A stretch of DNA of 64,000 nucleotides from Microbacterium sp. BH-3-3-3 (GTDB lineage Bacteria; Actinomycetota; Actinomycetes; Actinomycetales; Microbacteriaceae). The stretch covers positions 3,100,001 to 3,164,000 of the forward strand of contig NZ_CP017674.1 in assembly GCF_001792815.1 (NCBI RefSeq), in the 5' to 3' direction. A model generated the notes under the pieces. That model saw nothing but the letters and a program-made list of their open reading frames with translations. It made no database searches and had not been told where the DNA came from. Each line of letters begins with the position of its first letter. Position 1 is the first letter of the stretch. This document shows, piece by piece, positions 55,390-64,000 of the stretch. Made by a program: the position numbers and the translations under genes.

Positions 55390-56316
55390 TCAGCCCGGCC
55401 ACTCCCGCGATTCCAGCCGTTCCAGCAGTACCTCGACCGCGGACCCCTCCATGCCGCGCACCCACCGCTGCGTCGACGAACCGCGCGACGACACCGTGCG
55501 CCCACGCTCTCCGCGTTCGAGCCGTACCTCGACCTGTCCCGACGTGACGCTGACCCCGCGCAGCACTCCCGCAGCCACCATCGCGGCGAGCGGGTCGTGT
55601 AACGCGCAGCGACGGTCGGCGAACACGCGGCCCGCGTAGAAGTCGAGGTACAACGGCAGCATCGCGGCCAACGCCTGAGGCAGAGCGCCGGGGATCGCTT
55701 CGAGGCGCACGAGGTCGGTGGCATCCAGGGTCTGCGTCATCGTCACGTCGAGGGGGACGAGCGTGGTGTCCCAGTCCTGCGCGAGAACGACGGCGGCCGC
55801 TTCGGGGTCGTTGTGGATGTTCGCCTCGGCCCACGCGGTGACGTTGCCCGAGTGGGCGAACGCGCCGCCCATGACGACGAGACGGTCGAACCGGGCGACG
55901 CCGGGGGCCTCGGCGTACGCGGCGAGGTTCGTCAGCGGCCCGAGGGCGAGCACGGTGAGATCGGGATGCCGGGTGGCCGCGTGGTCGATCAGCTCGACGG
56001 CGGCGCGGGCATCGTGCGCCCGGGCGGCGGCGGCCAGTGCGATGCCGCCGAGCCCGTCGTCGCCGTGCACGTGGGGCGCGCCACCGGCGTAGGCGCGGCC
56101 GCGGAAGTCGTAGGCGCCGACGGCCACGGGGATGTCGTTCTCGCCGGCGAGCTCGAAGAGCGAGAGGGTGTTGGCGGCGGCGCGGGCGGCATCCGTGTTG
56201 CCGGAGACCGTCGTCACCCCGACGATCTCGACGCTCGGTTCGGCCAGCAGGTACGCCAGGGCGAGGGCGTCGTCGATGCCGGTGTCGCAGTCGACGAGGA
56301 TCGGGCGGCGGGTCAT
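55390..56316 (-). CDS. Nucleoside hydrolase (IunH family)
   Basis: The protein has 308 residues from ATG 56316. The calcium-site signature ILVDCDTGIDDALALAYLL is at the N-terminus. VVMGGAFAHSGNVTAWAEANIHNDPEAAAVVL and CALHDPLAAMVAAG complete the site. The enzyme splits purine or pyrimidine nucleosides to base and ribose. It overlaps the ribokinase stop by four bases (ATGA), forming a nucleoside-use pair in which the freed ribose is phosphorylated. Confidence 0.93.
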   Translation of the reverse strand: MTRRPILVDCDTGIDDALALAYLLAEPSVEIVGVTTVSGNTDAARAAANTLSLFELAGENDIPVAVGAYDFRGRAYAGGAPHVHGDDGLGGIALAAAARAHDARAAVELIDHAATRHPDLTVLALGPLTNLAAYAEAPGVARFDRLVVMGGAFAHSGNVTAWAEANIHNDPEAAAVVLAQDWDTTLVPLDVTMTQTLDATDLVRLEAIPGALPQALAAMLPLYLDFYAGRVFADRRCALHDPLAAMVAAGVLRGVSVTSGQVEVRLERGERGRTVSSRGSSTQRWVRGMEGSAVEVLLERLESREWPG

Positions 56317-57158
56317 GCGGACGCTCCGTACGTGTCGAGGGGGCCGAGCGCCGGCTGCGAGGCCTCGTCGGCGACGGCCGCCGACCCCACCGTGCAGGCG
56401 CGCGCCAGGGCGTCGGCCTCGGCGTCTCCCCGGAGCAGCCCGACGACGAGAGCCGCGCAGAACGCGTCGCCCGCGCCGACGGTGTTACGGACGGTCGTGG
56501 CGACACCGGCGGCTGCGGCCACGAGCTCGCCGTGACGGAACAGCCGTGCGCCGTCGGCGCCGAGCGTCACGCACAGCAGGGGAGCGTCGTGCACCTCGGG
56601 CAGTTGCGCGTACTCGGTCTCGTTGACGATCACGAGGTCGCATCGCTCGAGCACTCCGGCGGGGAGCGGGCGGGCGGGGGCGGCGTTGAGGGCGAAGAAG
56701 CCGGCGGCGGTCGCGGCGGCCGAGACGACGGCATCCGACACCTCGAGCTGCATCAGCACCACGGCGCCCGGCTCGATCCCGAGCGTCGTCGCGTCGATGG
56801 CGGCGTTGGCGCCGGCGCACACGACGATCGAGTTCTCACCCGTCGCGTCGACCACGATGAGGGCTGTGCCGGTCGCGGCCTCGGCGGTCTGCACGCCCGA
56901 TGCGTCGACGCCGACCGCGGTGAGCTGATCCCGGATGCCACGACCGTCGGCGTCGTCGCCCACCGCGCCGATCAGCCGCACGGCGGCGCCCAGCCGGGCG
57001 GCCGCGACCGCCTGGTTGGCGCCCTTGCCGCCGGGGCCGCGTTGCAGTACGCCGTCGGCGACCGTCTCTCCGGCAGCGGGAGCGCGCTCGACGCGGGCGG
57101 TGAGGTCGACGTTGACGGCGCCGACGACGGTGAGAGGTGGGGAGGAACCGGGGGTCAC
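56313..57158 (-). CDS. PfkB-family carbohydrate kinase (ribokinase-like)
   Basis: The protein has 281 residues from GTG 57158 after AGGGTGGG (57176 is an alternative). The N-terminal signature PGGKGANQAVAAARLGA and the catalytic NTVGAGDAFCAALVVGLL with its anion hole are intact, and MQLEV and TLGADGARLF are typical of ribokinases. It probably phosphorylates the ribose released by the hydrolase encoded directly downstream. Confidence 0.9.
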   Translation of the reverse strand: MTPGSSPPLTVVGAVNVDLTARVERAPAAGETVADGVLQRGPGGKGANQAVAAARLGAAVRLIGAVGDDADGRGIRDQLTAVGVDASGVQTAEAATGTALIVVDATGENSIVVCAGANAAIDATTLGIEPGAVVLMQLEVSDAVVSAAATAAGFFALNAAPARPLPAGVLERCDLVIVNETEYAQLPEVHDAPLLCVTLGADGARLFRHGELVAAAAGVATTVRNTVGAGDAFCAALVVGLLRGDAEADALARACTVGSAAVADEASQPALGPLDTYGASA

Positions 57159-57213
57159 GAGAACCCACCCTCGCACGACCCGCCGACAATCCGGGTGACG
57201 CGGCCGGACGGCC

Positions 57214-57711
57214 TCAGTGCAACAGCAGCTTCGCCACGATCAGCAGTCCCGAGATGACCACGGATCCGATCGCGGTGAGCACCACGGCGACGGCGGGGTA
57301 GCCGCGCAGCCGCGCTCCGGCGGTGGCGACGACGACGAGATAGGTCATGGCCACGCCGACGCCCCAGAGCAGCGCCGTCTGCAGGTCGGCCCCCGCGGCG
57401 GACAGCACGACGACCACCAGCAGCGGCAGGAAGGTCACCGAGACCATCGGCGCACCGACCGCGAGGTGGTGCCGGACGATCTGCCACGGACGCTTCGACG
57501 ACACGTCGCCCAGCGAGTACGCGAAGACGTGGGTGGCGAAGTACACGACGTTGGTGAGCGCCACCACGGCGATGACGTCGCTGAGCTCGGCGTTGCCGAG
57601 ACCGATGAGAGTGGATGCCGAGACGAGGGCGCCGTAGCATCCCGCGCTGATGCGTTCGGCGGCGTCGTGTCCGAGGGCGCGGCGCGCGGGCGAGTCCTGG
57701 TGGTCGTTCAT
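57214..57711 (-). CDS. Membrane protein of unknown function
   Basis: The protein has 165 residues from ATG 57711 and about four hydrophobic segments: YGALVSASTLIGLGNAELSDVIAVVALTNVVYFATHVFAYSL, then MVSVTFLPLLVVVVLSAAG, MTYLVVVATAGA and VVLTAIGSVVISGLLIVAKLLL. The N-terminus is a charged cytoplasmic tail. No family was recognised. It follows the FUSC gene on the same strand after only eight bases, so they are probably co-expressed. Confidence 0.65.
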   Translation of the reverse strand: MNDHQDSPARRALGHDAAERISAGCYGALVSASTLIGLGNAELSDVIAVVALTNVVYFATHVFAYSLGDVSSKRPWQIVRHHLAVGAPMVSVTFLPLLVVVVLSAAGADLQTALLWGVGVAMTYLVVVATAGARLRGYPAVAVVLTAIGSVVISGLLIVAKLLLH

Positions 57712-57719
57712 GTCGGGGG

Positions 57720-58745
57720 TCACCCTAGCGAGGAACGGCGGCGGAGCACCGCCGACACGATCGCGACGATCGTTCCCACCGCGACGCCGATGATCGTCTC
57801 GATCACCCGGTCGCGCAGCAGCAGGTCGGGGCCCACCGGCGACGCGAGCGACACCATGAGCAGCGCGAGCGGGGTGATGAAGATCATCGCGATGCCGTAG
57901 TTGCGGCCGACGAACAGCTCGGCCCCGGCCTGCAGGGCGACGGCGATCACGATGACGAGCCACGGTGGCAGGTGCAGGGCGAGCAGTCCCGCCGCGATCA
58001 GCACGCCGAGCAGTGTGCCGACCAGTCGCTGCACCCCGCGGATGAGGCGCGCGGTCACGTGCGCCCCGCCGACGGCGGCGACGGCGCCGACCATGGCCCA
58101 GTACCAGTGGGTGCCGACCAGCAGTGCGCCGGCGATGCCCGCGAGCAGCGCGGCGACGCCGACCGTGGCGGTCATCTCCCACGCGACGGCGCCGATCGGC
58201 GGGCGCGGGCGGGCGGGACGCTGCCACGATCCGCGACGTACCACCACCGACACCGCCGAGACGAGCAGGCTCCACAGCACGCTCGCACCGCCGACGACCA
58301 GCACCGTGACGAACGTCGATGCCGTGGCGGGGAAGCTCGCGGTCGCGCCCGCGGCGAACACCGCGAACAGCGCTCCGGGCGGGTGCCACTGCTTGCGGTA
58401 GGCGAACAGCGTCACGGCCGCCGCGAGCACGGCGACGACCGCCACGCTCCCCAGCGCCGGGGTGGACAGGAACGACACGGCGGTGCCCACCAGCATCGAC
58501 GCCAACAGCATGCCGCCGGCCGTCGCCTGCATGCGCAGGCGCACCCGCGGCACGTCGTTGCGGCCGTAGAGCGCGGCGAAGGCGCCGAAGCTCGCGTAGA
58601 CGCTGAGGTCGAGGCGACCGAGCAGCAGGAGCACGAGCAGCGGGACGCCGACGCTGATCACGGCACGCACAGCGACGCGATGATCGCCCTGTCGCGGTCC
58701 CACCCGGATGACTCCGGTCCACACGCGCCCCCGGGATTCCGCCAT
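57720..58745 (-). CDS. FUSC-family membrane transporter
   Basis: The protein has 341 residues and about 10 membrane segments arranged in two halves, as in half-length FUSC proteins. The hallmark is RLDLSVYASFGAFAALYGRNDVPRVRLRMQATAGGMLLASMLVGTAV in the first half, and VTARLIRGVQRLVGTLLGVLIAAGLLALHLPPWLVIVIAVALQ with RDRVIETIIGVAVGTIVAIV in the second. By family an exporter of aromatic acids or other organic compounds; the substrate is unknown. Confidence 0.85.
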   Translation of the reverse strand: MAESRGRVWTGVIRVGPRQGDHRVAVRAVISVGVPLLVLLLLGRLDLSVYASFGAFAALYGRNDVPRVRLRMQATAGGMLLASMLVGTAVSFLSTPALGSVAVVAVLAAAVTLFAYRKQWHPPGALFAVFAAGATASFPATASTFVTVLVVGGASVLWSLLVSAVSVVVRRGSWQRPARPRPPIGAVAWEMTATVGVAALLAGIAGALLVGTHWYWAMVGAVAAVGGAHVTARLIRGVQRLVGTLLGVLIAAGLLALHLPPWLVIVIAVALQAGAELFVGRNYGIAMIFITPLALLMVSLASPVGPDLLLRDRVIETIIGVAVGTIVAIVSAVLRRRSSLG

Positions 58746-58832
58746 TGCTTCAGCCTACGCGCCGCGCGACCGGCGATCCGGGGACGGCGTCAAGGGTGTG
58801 GCATCCCTCTCACTTTCTGATGGTGTGGAGGA

Positions 58833-58952
58833 ATGGATGCCGAACGCGAGAAGCCCCCGATCGAACCCGGCCCCGAGCCCGACACCTCGACCGCCGCCGA
58901 GGGGGAGAAGTCGGATCCCTCACTGGACGGCGAGGACCAGCCCATCGAGTGA
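58833..58952 (+). CDS. Small acidic protein (39 residues)
   Basis: ATG 58833 is preceded by TGTGGAGGA, a strong ribosome site. The 39-residue product, MDAEREKPPIEPGPEPDTST and a Glu/Asp-rich remainder ending DGEDQPIE, is acidic, Pro-rich and probably disordered. No family was recognised. It lies between the FUSC gene (divergent) and the DUF3817 gene. Translation is likely because of the ribosome site. Role unknown. Confidence 0.6.
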   Translation: MDAEREKPPIEPGPEPDTSTAAEGEKSDPSLDGEDQPIE

Positions 58953-59043
58953 GTCCTCGTCGTCGTTCGACGTCGAACGGTCGGCGGGCATCGCCGCCGC
59001 GCAGTCCGTAGGGTGGGAGGCCCCGACCCGAACGAGGAGAGAC

Positions 59044-59508
59044 GTGTTCCGCACGCCCCTGACCCTGTTTCGCACGCTCGCGATCGCCGAGGCGATCTCG
59101 TGGACACTGCTGATCGCGGGACTGATCCTGCGTGCCACGGCCGATCTGCCCATCGCGGTGTCGATCGGGGGCGGCATCCACGGTTTCGTGTTCCTCGCCT
59201 ACGGCGCGACCGCGGTGCTCGTCGCCCTGAACCAGCGTTGGGGCCTCGGGCCCGCAGCGGTCGCGGTCGTGAGCGCCGTCATCCCCTACGCGACGATCCC
59301 CACCGAGATCTGGCTGCAGCGCAGCGGCCGCCTGCGCGGAGCCTGGCGTCGCGACGCGGGCGACGACCCGCGGGATCGCCGGCCGATCGACCGGCTGCTG
59401 CGCTTCTTCCTGCGTCGACCCTGGGTGCTGGCGGCGGTGCTGATCGCCGTGGTCGCCGTGGTGTTCGTGGTGCTGCTGGTCGTGGGCCCCCCGGGCGGTA
59501 AGGGCTGA
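59044..59508 (+). CDS. DUF3817 membrane protein
   Basis: The protein has 154 residues from GTG 59044, after CGAGGAGAGAC. The DUF3817 core is seen: LTLFRTLAIAEAISWTLLIAGLILRATADLPIAVSIGGGIHGFVFLAYGATAVLVA, then ATIPTEIWLQRSGRL and a last hydrophobic segment (VLAAVLIAVVAVVFVVLLVV). Three to four membrane helices. Widespread in actinobacteria, with no established function. Confidence 0.85.
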   Translation: MFRTPLTLFRTLAIAEAISWTLLIAGLILRATADLPIAVSIGGGIHGFVFLAYGATAVLVALNQRWGLGPAAVAVVSAVIPYATIPTEIWLQRSGRLRGAWRRDAGDDPRDRRPIDRLLRFFLRRPWVLAAVLIAVVAVVFVVLLVVGPPGGKG

Positions 59509-59578
59509 CACTCGTCGCGTGCGCGGGGTCGTGCGACGCTCGGTCGCCCGTCGACGACTCCTCCTGCGGCTCCCGCAC

Positions 59579-60133
59579 TCAGCGGACGAACGTGCGGGCG
59601 CTCGCCGAGGCGACCGTGCAGGTCGTGGTGAAGGTCTCGACCGTTCCCGACAACGTGACCCGGGCGTTGCCGACCCCCGCGGGAACGACCACCCCGTCCG
59701 ACGCGAGCGGGCTGCCGACCGCGGTCGCGAAGTGGTGCACGGTGTCACCCGCGCGTCCCGAGACCGTCAGGTCGAGCTCCATCCCCAGGATCGGACCGGT
59801 ACGCGAGGCCACCCTCCACTCCACGGCGACGAGCCCCGCGCCGCGCCCGCTCGTCGTGAGGGTCAGCGATCCGCATTCCTCGCCGCCCACGGCCTCGGTC
59901 GGCAGTGGCCGGTCTTCGGGGGTGTCCTGCACGCCGCAGAGGTCGAGGTCGTGCATCTCGGCGTAATCGCGGCCGTTCGGCGTCACCCGCGAGCAGTCCG
60001 CCAGCAGGGCGACCGTGTCGCTCGCGCTCAGCGGGTCGAAGCGCGCCACGGCAGAGGCCGGGGAGGGGGAGCCGGTCGCCAGCGCGGCGCTCAGGACGCT
60101 CACGGCGACCGCGTACGCGAGGCGATGACGCAT
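59579..60133 (-). CDS. Secreted protein of unknown function
   Basis: The protein has 184 residues. The N-terminus MRHRLAYAVAVSVLSAALAT ending in PASA reads as a signal peptide cleaved near residue 28. The mature part is beta-rich with four Cys (LLADCSRV, LDLCGV, GEECGSL, TTTCTV), which could form two disulfides outside the cell. No family was recognised. A GGAAGGAGCC sequence is placed for the ATG at 60133. Confidence 0.7.
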   Translation of the reverse strand: MRHRLAYAVAVSVLSAALATGSPSPASAVARFDPLSASDTVALLADCSRVTPNGRDYAEMHDLDLCGVQDTPEDRPLPTEAVGGEECGSLTLTTSGRGAGLVAVEWRVASRTGPILGMELDLTVSGRAGDTVHHFATAVGSPLASDGVVVPAGVGNARVTLSGTVETFTTTCTVASASARTFVR

Positions 60134-60185
60134 GACGGCTCCTTCCCGGGCCTGAGGCCCTCCGCCGTTCGCGGCGGCGGCGCAC

Positions 60186-61289
60186 TCACGGTTTCGTGGA
60201 CACCGTCACTGTGAACTTGCGATCGCGGGCGACCTGACGCGTGGGGCCCACCAGTCGGGTCAACGCCGGTCGGTACTGCAGGGCCGAGTTCCACACCGTC
60301 CACAGCTCGCCGCCGGAGCGCAGCACCCGGGCCGCGTCCGAGAACATGCGGGGGGCGATTCCCTCGTGGATGGCGGCGCCCACGTGGAACGGCGGGTTCA
60401 GCGCGATGAACGAGGCGGAGGCCTCAGGCTGCGAGCGCAGAAGGTCGTCGCGCACGACCTCGATGCGGTCGGCGACGCCGTTCGCGTCGGCCGTCGCCCG
60501 CGCCGAGGCGACGGCGATCGCCGACTGGTCGCTCGCGATCACGCGAAGGGAGGGATGCCGGACGGCGAGGGCTGCGGCGACCGCGCCGGTGCCGCAGGCC
60601 AGGTCGATGGCGTCGTCGCCGCTCGGCGCCGGCAGGTGCGCCAGCAGCAGGCGGGTGCCGATGTCGATCGAGGCGCCGGCGAAGGCACCGCCGAACGCGC
60701 GGATCTCGAGACCGTCGACCGTGGCGCGCTCTGGCTGGGGCTCGGCGCCGTCGTGGGGGCCGCGGGCGAGGAGCACACGGGACTTCTGTCGGGCGTGAGA
60801 GACGTCGACCCGGTCGAAGTACTCGCGCAGCACCTCGTTCATGGTGACCGTCATGTGCTTGAGGCGGCCGCCCGCGAACACGACGACGTCGGGGTGCGCG
60901 TGCAGCGCGATCAGCCCGGCGATGTCACGGAGCTCGCGCAGCGAGCGGGGGAGGCGCAGCAGCACGACGCGCGCGTCGGCGAGCAGGGCGGCATCCCGGT
61001 CCCGCGAGACGAACGTGTCGGACAGGCCCGCGGTCTCGGCGTTCGCCGCCAGGGCCTTCTCGCCGATGACGCCGTCCTGGTGCACGCGGATGCCACGGGC
61101 ACCGGCGTCGGCCGCGGCGAGCGTGAGCGCGCCGTAGTCGTCGCCGATCACCACGAGCTGGTCGTCAGCGGCGGCGGCGCGGGCCTCAGCCGATTCGTCG
61201 AGGATCAGTCGATCGGCCGCGTCGGCGGCGTACAGCTCGGGCCCTTCGAGATCGGGCCAGCGGCGGAGGGTTTCGAAGGAGAAGGGCAC
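60186..61289 (-). CDS. RsmC/RlmG-like two-domain rRNA methyltransferase
   Basis: The protein has 367 residues from GTG 61289. The C-terminal SAM domain has DLACGTGAVAAALAV (SAM loop), VIASDQSAIAVASA and the catalytic NPPFHVG, as in N2-guanine rRNA methyltransferases RsmC and RlmG. The N-terminal half repeats the fold without the loop and has HAHPDVVVFAGGRLKHMTVTMNEVLREYF, as in RsmC/RlmG duplicated proteins. It probably modifies a guanine in rRNA. Which rRNA position cannot be told. Confidence 0.85.
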   Translation of the reverse strand: MPFSFETLRRWPDLEGPELYAADAADRLILDESAEARAAAADDQLVVIGDDYGALTLAAADAGARGIRVHQDGVIGEKALAANAETAGLSDTFVSRDRDAALLADARVVLLRLPRSLRELRDIAGLIALHAHPDVVVFAGGRLKHMTVTMNEVLREYFDRVDVSHARQKSRVLLARGPHDGAEPQPERATVDGLEIRAFGGAFAGASIDIGTRLLLAHLPAPSGDDAIDLACGTGAVAAALAVRHPSLRVIASDQSAIAVASARATADANGVADRIEVVRDDLLRSQPEASASFIALNPPFHVGAAIHEGIAPRMFSDAARVLRSGGELWTVWNSALQYRPALTRLVGPTRQVARDRKFTVTVSTKP

Positions 61290-61317
61290 CGTGCCACGGT
61301 ACCCGCTGCTCCTGGGC

Positions 61318-62982
61318 TCAGGCGCGGCGGTTGGCCGCCGCCGCGGCGGAGGCCAGGTCGGCGAGCACGGGCGGCACGTCGTCGGACGGCACCACGGCCT
61401 GCACAAGTGTCAGCCCCGTCGCCGAGCGGGCGGTTGCCAGGGCCTCGGTCAGCGCGCCGACGGTGTCGACGCGGACGCCGACACTCGTGCCGGTGGGGTC
61501 CATGGCGGCGAGGAGGGCCGTCCAGTCCCACGTGGCGATGTCGTTGTACCGCTCGTGCAGCCCGTGGATCACCCGTTCGACGGTGTACCCGGCGTTGTCG
61601 ACGACCACGATCACGGCGGGGATGCCCTGGCGCACGAGCGTGCCGAGCTCGCCGACCGTGAGCTGAGCGGCGCCGTCGCCGATGAGCAGCACGGGACGTC
61701 GTTCGGGGCGGGCGAGGGCCGCGCCGAGGATCGCGGGAAGGGTGAAGCCGATGGCCGCCCACAGCGGCTGGCCGCCGAAGACCACGCCGTGAGGGAGGCG
61801 TTCGCCGGCCATGCCGTAGAACGACGTGCCCTGGTCGGCGAGCACGGTGTCGCCGTCGCGCAGGAAACCGGCGATCTCGCGCCACAGCGCCGTTTGGCTC
61901 AGCGTGGCCGCGGGGTCGAGGGGCTCGGGTGCGGCCGGCACCACGTCGACCGCGGGGGCGCGGAAGCGATCGCCCTGTGCGGCGAGGGCGTCGGCGACGG
62001 CGTCGAGCGCGTCGCGCATCGCGAGCGGGCGGAAGTCATCGTCTCCGACGCGCGTGTGCTCGCCGCGGATCTCGACCGTGCGTGCCGGATCGATGCGCTG
62101 CGAGAAGAACCCGCTGGTGAGGTCGGTGAACTGCACACCCGCCATGACGAGCAGATCGGCGGTCTCGATCCCGTCGCGCACGGCGGGGGCACTGGCTGCG
62201 CCGAGGTACGACCCCAGGTAGGCCGGAGCCGACTCGTCGACGACTCGGCGCCCCCACAGCAGCGAGGCGTGCGGCACGCCCTGCGCGAGCACGCGGTGCA
62301 GGGACGGTTCGGCCGACAGGCGCGCGACGAGGATGTCGGCGAGAACCGAGACCGAGTCGGCCACCTCGAGGCGGGCGCCCAGCGCATCGCGGAACCGGGT
62401 CAGCACGGCGGGGTCGGTGACGACGTCGGGGGCGGGGAGCGCGGCGGCCGGGGGAGAAGCCGGAGCCTCGCTCACATCGGCGGGGATGAGCAGATAGCCC
62501 GGCAGTCGCCGATGGCGCACCTCGGCGAGCACACGGTCGATCTGGGTCGTGGCTTCGGTCGCCGACAGCACCTCGTGCGCCGCGGTGACCTCGGCGGTCA
62601 TGCGGGCGAAGTGGCCGAAGTCGCCGTCGCCGAGCGAGTGGTGGCTCGCGCGTCCCGCCGCCTGGACGGCGGTGGTGGGCGCGCCGACGACGTGGAGAAC
62701 GGGAACGTGCTCGGCGAAGCTGCCCGCCACCGCGCTGATGGCCGAGAGCTCACCCACGCCGAAGGTCGTGCTGAGGGCACCGAGACCGTGCAGGCGGGCA
62801 TAGCCGTCGGCGGCGTATCCGGCACCGAGCTCGTTCGCGCATCCCACCCACTCGATCAGCGGATGCCGCTCGACATGGTCGAGGAACGCGAGGGTGAAGT
62901 CACCGGGAACGCCGAACAGATGACGGACGCCCGACTCGGCGAGCCGATCGAGCAGGTAGTCGGCCACCGTGTACGTCGACAT
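61318..62982 (-). CDS. ThDP-dependent 2-keto acid decarboxylase (indolepyruvate/branched-chain type)
   Basis: The protein has 554 residues. The N-terminal pyrimidine domain carries ANELGAGYAADGYAR with the catalytic Glu; the HH pair lies in ASHHSLGDGDFGHF, as in pyruvate and indolepyruvate decarboxylases. The ThDP-pyrophosphate motif is IGDGAAQLTVGELGTLV with VVVDNAGYTVERVIHG. It turns a 2-keto acid such as indolepyruvate or a branched-chain keto acid into an aldehyde. Substrate preference cannot be chosen, but a plant-hormone (indoleacetate) route is possible in this genus. Confidence 0.9.
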   Translation of the reverse strand: MSTYTVADYLLDRLAESGVRHLFGVPGDFTLAFLDHVERHPLIEWVGCANELGAGYAADGYARLHGLGALSTTFGVGELSAISAVAGSFAEHVPVLHVVGAPTTAVQAAGRASHHSLGDGDFGHFARMTAEVTAAHEVLSATEATTQIDRVLAEVRHRRLPGYLLIPADVSEAPASPPAAALPAPDVVTDPAVLTRFRDALGARLEVADSVSVLADILVARLSAEPSLHRVLAQGVPHASLLWGRRVVDESAPAYLGSYLGAASAPAVRDGIETADLLVMAGVQFTDLTSGFFSQRIDPARTVEIRGEHTRVGDDDFRPLAMRDALDAVADALAAQGDRFRAPAVDVVPAAPEPLDPAATLSQTALWREIAGFLRDGDTVLADQGTSFYGMAGERLPHGVVFGGQPLWAAIGFTLPAILGAALARPERRPVLLIGDGAAQLTVGELGTLVRQGIPAVIVVVDNAGYTVERVIHGLHERYNDIATWDWTALLAAMDPTGTSVGVRVDTVGALTEALATARSATGLTLVQAVVPSDDVPPVLADLASAAAAANRRA

Positions 62983-63024
62983 CGTCGCCCGCGCTCTCTG
63001 CCGTGTGCCGTGCCGCCGAGCGGC

Positions 63025-63174
63025 TTACCGGGTGCCGAAGTGGAAGGGGAGAGCCAACGACGCCGAGACCAGGATGATGCCCAGGGCGAAGAACAGCGCG
63101 GGGGCTGCGAGCGAGAACGAGAGGCCGGTGAGCAGCATGCCCCCGACGAACAGGATGAGCGAGACGATGAACAT
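63025..63174 (-). CDS. Small membrane protein (49 residues)
   Basis: ATG 63174 follows GAAGGGATCC. The 49-residue product starts MFIVSLILFVGGMLLTGLSF and ends ALPFHFGTR, with two hydrophobic helices joined by a short AAPALFFA turn. No family recognised; it resembles the short two-helix proteins often found in actinobacteria. It sits between the decarboxylase and the EI24 gene on the same strand and is likely co-transcribed with the latter. Confidence 0.65.
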   Translation of the reverse strand: MFIVSLILFVGGMLLTGLSFSLAAPALFFALGIILVSASLALPFHFGTR

Positions 63175-63198
63175 GAGGATCCCTTCGGTCGGTCCAGG

Positions 63199-63984
63199 CT
63201 ATCGCGCCGGGTCGGCCGGCGGGACCGCGACGGGACGCGGCGCGGCGGGTCGACGGGGCGTCTCGTCGAGAGCGGCGTGCGCCCAGAGGGTGCTGCCCGC
63301 GACGGCGGCGGGCATGACCGCGACGGCACCGAGGGGCACCAAAAAACACAGCTGCGTGGCGACCCCGAAACCGAGGGCGCGAGCGCGATGGGCGCGCAGG
63401 ATGTCGCGGCGCGCACGGCGATCGAGACCCCGCGCCGACAGGGCGCGCGAGGTGAGCTCGTCGGCGAGCAGCCAGCCGGTCAGCACCACTCCGGTGACGA
63501 AGCCCAGGACGCCGCCGACGAAGGGGATGAGCCCGAGCAGCCAGGCCGCAGCTGCGGCGAGGATTCCGCGGGAGATCAATCGGACGCTGTCGCCCACGGC
63601 GCGCCAGAATCCGTAATCGGTGTCGGGGACGTGACCCGTGTGACTGCGTTCCGTGGCGCGCCAGATGCGGTCGTAGAACGGCTCGCCGACCAGCAGGGTG
63701 ACGGCGGTGAACGAGACGACGACGAGCAGCAGGGCCGCGCCGAACGACGCGAGGCCCAGGGCGGTGCGGGCCGCGTCGGCCCAGAACGGCACCCAGTCGT
63801 CGGCGAACGGCGTCCAGCCCACGACGAGGCCGGGCAGAGCGAAACCCCACGCGACGAGAGCTGCGGCGAAGACCAGGCCGACCACCGTTCCCGGGATGAG
63901 TCCGAGGGCCATCGCGCCGGGCGTGCGGCGCCACTGACCGAGGCCGCGGGCCAGGAGCCCGGCGCCGGAGAGGAATTCGCGCAT
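63199..63984 (-). CDS. EI24/CysZ-like membrane protein
   Basis: The protein has 261 residues from ATG 63984. It has four main membrane segments and the EI24/CysZ pattern: GAGLLARGLGQWRRTPGAMALGLIPGTVVGLVFAAALVAW, then TLLVGEPFYDRIW, and LIPFVGGVLGFVTGVVLTGWLLADELTSRALSARGL. CysZ proteins import sulfate; actinobacterial members are often annotated only as EI24 proteins. Function unproven. The tail after residue 235 is Pro-rich and cytoplasmic. Confidence 0.85.
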   Translation of the reverse strand: MREFLSGAGLLARGLGQWRRTPGAMALGLIPGTVVGLVFAAALVAWGFALPGLVVGWTPFADDWVPFWADAARTALGLASFGAALLLVVVSFTAVTLLVGEPFYDRIWRATERSHTGHVPDTDYGFWRAVGDSVRLISRGILAAAAAWLLGLIPFVGGVLGFVTGVVLTGWLLADELTSRALSARGLDRRARRDILRAHRARALGFGVATQLCFLVPLGAVAVMPAAVAGSTLWAHAALDETPRRPAAPRPVAVPPADPAR

Positions 63985-64000
63985 GCCGACGAGTGTGGCA

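Overview
The window is high-GC DNA from an actinobacterium, most likely a Microbacteriaceae member close to Microbacterium. The supporting markers are a SepX/GlpR-type divisome membrane protein beside galU and rimJ, two Lsr2 nucleoid proteins, a class Ib nrdHIEF operon, and dense, often overlapping operons. The genus is inferred from gene content only.

Left end (1-2391): the end of galU, a RimJ-type acetyltransferase, sepX and a tRNA-Ala(CGC). The tRNA is the apparent attachment site of a genomic island of about 19 kb (from 2392 to roughly 20954-21655). The mobility half of the island (2392-10595) looks decayed. Its serine recombinase has one in-frame amber codon and reads antisense through the tRNA. 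A TraG/TraD-like ATPase has lost its Walker A end and is frameshifted twice. One of two DUF3846 paralogues is frameshifted, and a HTH gene carries an in-frame TAA. A degenerate tRNA-Arg(CCU) follows. The cargo half (10751-20954) is open throughout: a GHKL ATPase fused to a PD-(D/E)XK-like nuclease, a divergent unknown 236-aa gene, a single-chain type ISP restriction-modification enzyme, and an overlapping RloC-like ATPase with a CPFC zinc-hook motif and an Arg/Glu/His tail typical of anticodon nucleases. This reads as a defence island. A small HTH protein and a 17-bp hairpin lie near the right edge.

Chromosomal part (21698-64000): a MarR/metallo-beta-lactamase-fold/NTF2 operon with a palindrome; an ABC-2-type exporter pair; a MacAB-like efflux operon; an APC amino-acid permease; lsr2-alsD-lsr2; a branched-chain amino-acid dehydrogenase; YbaK; and a LacI-controlled alpha-glucan uptake operon (binding protein, two permeases, debranching enzyme) with a perfect 18-bp operator palindrome. 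A 589-bp spacer with three long hairpins comes next, then IclR/hutH, sixA, a gamma-glutamylcyclotransferase-like protein, DUF445, an acyl-CoA dehydrogenase, a hydrolase, an MFS transporter, nrdHIEF, a nucleoside hydrolase/ribokinase pair, a FUSC exporter, a secreted protein, a two-domain methyltransferase, a ThDP 2-keto acid decarboxylase and an EI24/CysZ-like membrane protein.

Three small proteins of 54, 39 and 49 residues are added from reading the sequence. There is no rRNA, CRISPR array or recognisable insertion sequence. Many long antisense frames exist because of the GC content and were left out.
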